Shown here piece by piece: positions 61,426 to 64,000 of a stretch of DNA of 64,000 bases. Source of the DNA: Corticium candelabrum (lineage: Eukaryota; Porifera; Homoscleromorpha; Homosclerophorida; Plakinidae); contig NC_085098.1 of NCBI RefSeq assembly GCF_963422355.1, positions 5,765,765 through 5,829,764 of the forward strand, given 5' to 3'. The stretch's first letter is position 1; the number at the start of each line of letters is the position of its first letter. The notes under the pieces were generated by a model, which was not told where the DNA came from, made no database searches, and saw only the letters and a list, made by a program, of their open reading frames with translations. The position numbers and the translations under genes are program-made.

Positions 61426-64000
61426 AAAAGCTTGATGGAGACCGATATAGGACCACGCCCATTTCTATTGTGCGACCCGCATTAGAAGCCTCACTACGCT
61501 CAGCAATTAATGCCTTACCTGATATATAAATACCAAACTGGTCATACATAACTTTATTAATAACTTGCAATAATTATGGTAAATTGCATTGGAAATTAAT
61601 TCAACAATTTGCTTTATTGCATGCAAAACTACACATTTCTAAAAAACTTACTTTGTTGTTAACAGAACTGTCCGGAATACACTCAAAGGAGCAGGACCGT
61701 GAAGAACAACTGCAGTCTTCCCGTTGCCTTGGGGAATAGTTATGGCACCATTGCTTTGTGAAACATTAACGTCTACTTCATCTGTTGCAGCTCCACCCAC
61801 AACTGTCACCTATGAATGTAAAGAAAAACAATACAAGAAATGATATGACAAGCAGACTGGCAAAAATAAGACATACTATATGGACAAAGAGACAAACAAC
61901 AGACAAATAAATATTACAAACAACAAACAAATAAATATTGCAGAGATGTAGTATGTGTTAATTAGCTGACCGTTGCACTTTGCATGTAAAACTCTGGCAA
62001 ATTTGGATGGTCTAAATCTGTGATAACCAGATCGCTAAGAACTGGAACTGCATCTCCTTCCTCTTGGTAAGGCTACAATACAGGTATAACACGACAATTG
62101 CAATTGACAAACACTAAAAGAAAATCTAAACTGCTCTCTATTCTTACCATCCCACTAGCTGTTGCATCCACTACTGGAGGATGGTTGTTGACTAACTGTA
62201 CACCAACGTTGATACAGAACGTAGTACTTGAATGTTTTCCATCAGATGCAGCCATACAGACTCTACAAATGTCAAGAAAGCATAAAACTTATCACAGTAT
62301 GCATAAAACTAAAGATTGACTATAATGAACAAAATTTTGACATGCCATTACATTTACAAGATACGAATGAGCGACGAACCAGAAGCTAGATAGGTCACAC
62401 AGGAACTACGTATCATTTAGATTTCGACCAATCACAGCCAACTAGAAATGAACCTGTTGCTTAATTCTGTAATGGTTACTGATTTCGGTGCTGTACATCG
62501 AGCAGTTTATAGATTGTGTAGGAAGCTGTCCTTGCCTGTAGATGATCAGTGTTAGGGTGTACATGGACACACATGCAAGGGCCAGAGAAGAAAGGGAAAT
62601 AGATTTTGAGCAAGCCCAGGGTTCAGGTAGAGTTCTGCCAGTAGAAAATTTAAGCACACGTGGTCAGTTCAAGAATTCATGCAGCGACATCTACGGGGTG
62701 CACTAAAACCTACCATACTGTGAATGATACAAAGCGTGTGACGTGATGCTTTGAAGCACATGTGCAGTAGGCATGGCAAGTCGTCGAGTCAGTTGCTGGT
62801 CTACGCCTGCATTACTGTACCCAAGTGCTTCTGTGCCTTGAGTAATTCCAGTAGACAGGCAGCAATTTTGAGTTACCTCAATATAATTATAGAGTTGAAG
62901 TGCTATCTTATTTTTCTTGCATTAAAAATATTTATAAAGCTGAAGAGAAGCCTCTGAAATCTATCTCCACTGACATTGACACCCGAAACAGAGACTACTA
63001 CTACTAGTACTCTGTTCGCGTTCACTTTTTACATCATAAATCTGCTATATCTCGCTTACCCTAGGTCACAGAAAAGCGAACTTTATACTGTTCCAAACTG
63101 CCAGAGCTTGGGTTTCTGTTTATCTGGGTTTCAAACTTCCTGGTAAACAGGAAAGAGCAGTATACTACACATCCTGTACACTGTCATAAGTGAGCAGTTT
63201 TGGTCAGGCAGTGATCTAGGGAGTAATCGCATGTTAGTGCAAAAGCAAAATCATAGAAAACATATCTAGAGTATTCTATTTTTCCAAAACTAGAGGTCAA
63301 ACTCATCCACTGAGATTGCACTTCCTGATCCTGTACTTAAAGAACCACACGTGTTGCAACTGCAATCTCATTAGCCACTTCCCTGTAAAAAGTGAAGGGG
63401 GAAACAGAGAGTATAGTCCCTTTTCCCTAGCCTACCAACACCCATAAAATCTGGCCATGCAGTAGCCTATAGGAATCTGGATAGTTACAATACGCACATA
63501 TAAGCCACAATAATATTGCTCAACAAGCCATGGAAGAGAACATTCACATTGTATAGATCATGGGTCATCTGTGAGGGGGAAGGATCTTATGCTAATTACA
63601 TTGGTCATCTGTAGGGAGAGGCTCTTTATCTTGGGGAAAATTTAGAAGTTCTGCGTTTACTGGTTCCAGCTCTGGTTCAAACAAAATGAGGTCTCCAAAA
63701 ACATCTGTTTGGTTAGGATGACATCAGCTAAATCCCAAAACTACAAAATTACTATAAACATTCTTTTGTTATTGGCATCAGATCACCTCATTCCCAGTTA
63801 TGATAATTCTAAACCATAGGTGGGCTGGACACTTAGGGGCTTGCATCTATAATTAAAAATACCAGAACAGGTAACTACTAGTGGGGGAGACAAGATGGCA
63901 GTGTGTTTTGACACAATTCTACAGTGTACCTAAATTCTCCTAGTAAATTTGCTAAATTCCATTTTCTAGAAGTTGCATACAGAGATGGGTGTGTTTTAGT
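44975..64000 (-). CDS. Gene 3 (5' part outside window): paralogue of genes 1 and 2
   Basis: Third tandem paralogue. Exons 7-29 are visible: 62148-62262, 61971-62072, 61652-61809, 59146-59275, 58982-59079, 58819-58915, 58734-58760, 58500-58672, 53532-53769, 53371-53469, 53238-53306, 52727-53182, 50110-51536, 49498-50056, 49212-49441, 46678-49147, 46432-46620, 46210-46358, 45913-46147, 45595-45853, 45354-45523, 45086-45289, 44975-45022. Exons 1-6 were not found in 62263-64000 and probably lie beyond the window. Relative to gene 2, exons 15, 19 and 23 are longer by 1, 1 and 2 codons, and exons 22 and 29 shorter by one codon each, all in frame. The coding frame is open throughout. The C-terminal end EPPSCS is shared with gene 2. 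Intron 14 (4.7 kb), intron 9 (2.4 kb) and intron 18 (1.2 kb) are swollen by mobile elements. Same inferred secreted role as gene 2. Confidence 0.85.
46678..49147 (-). CDS. Gene 3 exon 22: canonical cadherin repeats
   Basis: 2470-nt exon equivalent to gene 2 exon 22, with an open frame throughout. The same linkers (DENDN, NDINDQTPQF, NVNEYAP) are present. The 5' third, next to exon 21, is almost identical to genes 1 and 2, while the 3' two thirds carry more substitutions. Confidence 0.85.
51745..52605. mobile_element. TIR element in gene 3 intron 18, TA target duplication
   Basis: 861 bp. The ends are perfect inverted copies of CTGTAAATCAACAAAATTT, flanked by TA on both sides (51743-51744 and 52606-52607). 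It explains why intron 18 is 1190 bp here against 289 and 286 bp in genes 1 and 2. A 71-codon plus frame inside (52134-52349) has no recognisable domain. Confidence 0.75.
53826..53957. repeat. CA microsatellite in gene 3 intron 14
   Basis: About 132 bases of (CA)n with a few AACAC and TACAC interruptions. Confidence 0.95.
54094..55212. mobile_element. Foldback element 1 in gene 3 intron 14
   Basis: The arms 54094-54506 and 54790-55212 are inverted copies over more than 400 bases, with a spacer of about 280. Matching landmarks include AAGGTGCAGGGTC at the outer end, TTCACCATTGGTAAG mid-arm and GGCTCAGTCTGTCC near the inner end. Arms share most bases but carry many differences, so it is not recent. 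No protein was recognised. A piece similar to its spacer (ACGCAATAGCTACAA region) recurs at about 57830-57910. Confidence 0.8.
55391..57032. mobile_element. Foldback element 2 in gene 3 intron 14
   Basis: The left arm 55391-55807 and right arm about 56581-57032 are inverted copies: AGTGCATGCGC at the outer ends, GACGATATTCGGGG, a long shared block including GAAGCCATTTCTTGAGTACG, and GAACCCATT at the inner end. The right arm has about 45 extra bases near its outer end. The spacer is about 770 bp with no recognised protein. It sits only about 180 bp from foldback 1. Confidence 0.8.
57033..58499. other. Rest of gene 3 intron 14
   Basis: A 118-codon plus frame (57084-57440) is rich in Asp/Ser and has no domain I recognise. 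A repeat related to the spacer of foldback 1 lies at about 57830-57910. The last about 400 bases resemble the matching introns of genes 1 and 2. Confidence 0.4.
60601..61508 (+). mobile_element. Dispersed repeat, copy B, in gene 3 intron 9
   Basis: Second copy of the repeat at 34197. It is uninterrupted by the non-LTR element: a CA microsatellite stands in its place (61202-61424), followed directly by the shared right part with GGACCACGCCC. The two palindromes of copy A are present here as single arms. Confidence 0.75.
61202..61424. repeat. CA microsatellite with duplicated spacer
   Basis: Three (CA)n blocks separated by two identical spacers CGCATACCGCACATG at about 61273 and 61357, about 84 bases apart. 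Confidence 0.95.
62263..64000. other. Gene 3 intron 6 or beyond, no exon found
   Basis: By homology the next upstream exon (exon 6, encoding YEKILN-VTFDN) should follow, but no such sequence occurs before the window end. No other gene, RNA or clear repeat is recognised. Confidence 0.45.

Noticed and set aside
61096-61570. Several overlapping open frames of His/Thr or Cys/Val repeats
   Set aside because: They are translations of the CA microsatellite in different frames; the same holds at 16037-16370, 31640-31882 and 53718-54038.

Overview
The window is metazoan nuclear DNA: AT-leaning, with many short GT-AG introns, long CA/GT/AT microsatellites and a dense mix of transposon relics. Domain content (secreted cadherin-type repeats, furin-like cysteines, receptor L-domains) together with compact introns and Ginger, Ty3 and REL-endonuclease element families points to a marine invertebrate. 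A sponge or another early-branching animal is my best guess, but the sequence alone does not prove this.

The backbone is a head-to-tail array of at least three paralogous giant genes, all on the minus strand. Gene 1 runs from its ATG at 15490 off the left edge (exons 1-22). Gene 2 is complete, ATG 33379 to stop 20312. Its 29 exons join in phase to 8226 coding bases, about 2741 residues. Gene 3 enters from the right edge and ends at 44975 (exons 7-29 visible). Exon order, phase and nearly every exon length are shared, down to a 27-base exon 13. The predicted product is a secreted protein: signal peptide, an insulin/EGF-receptor-like cysteine module, about 1800 residues of atypical cadherin-like repeats, a run of canonical cadherin repeats in one 2.47 kb exon, then receptor L-domain repeats at the C-terminus. 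I see no transmembrane segment and no kinase.

The copies are patchy mosaics of one another: intron 20 is identical in all three, intron 19 is identical in genes 1 and 3 only, and intron 18 is nearly identical in genes 1 and 2 only. This suggests continuing gene conversion or unequal exchange. Exon length differences are all multiples of three.

Mobile DNA fills the introns and intergenic gaps. Gene 1 intron 4 holds a Ty3/gypsy-type LTR element (9507-14587) that lacks an integrase and is itself split by a 1.8 kb TIR element with a 9-bp target duplication. Between genes 1 and 2 lie a Harbinger-like MITE, other inverted-repeat elements and a CA microsatellite. Between genes 2 and 3 lie a dispersed repeat with a REL-endonuclease non-LTR fragment inserted in its microsatellite, a TA-flanked MITE, a Ginger1-like integrase plus Ulp1-like relic, a polymerase-B-element-like relic with SAP-like repeats, and a TIR element with a SWIM/YqaJ-family-like fragment. 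Gene 3 intron 14 carries two large foldback elements, intron 18 a TIR element, and intron 9 a second copy of the dispersed repeat with the empty microsatellite site.
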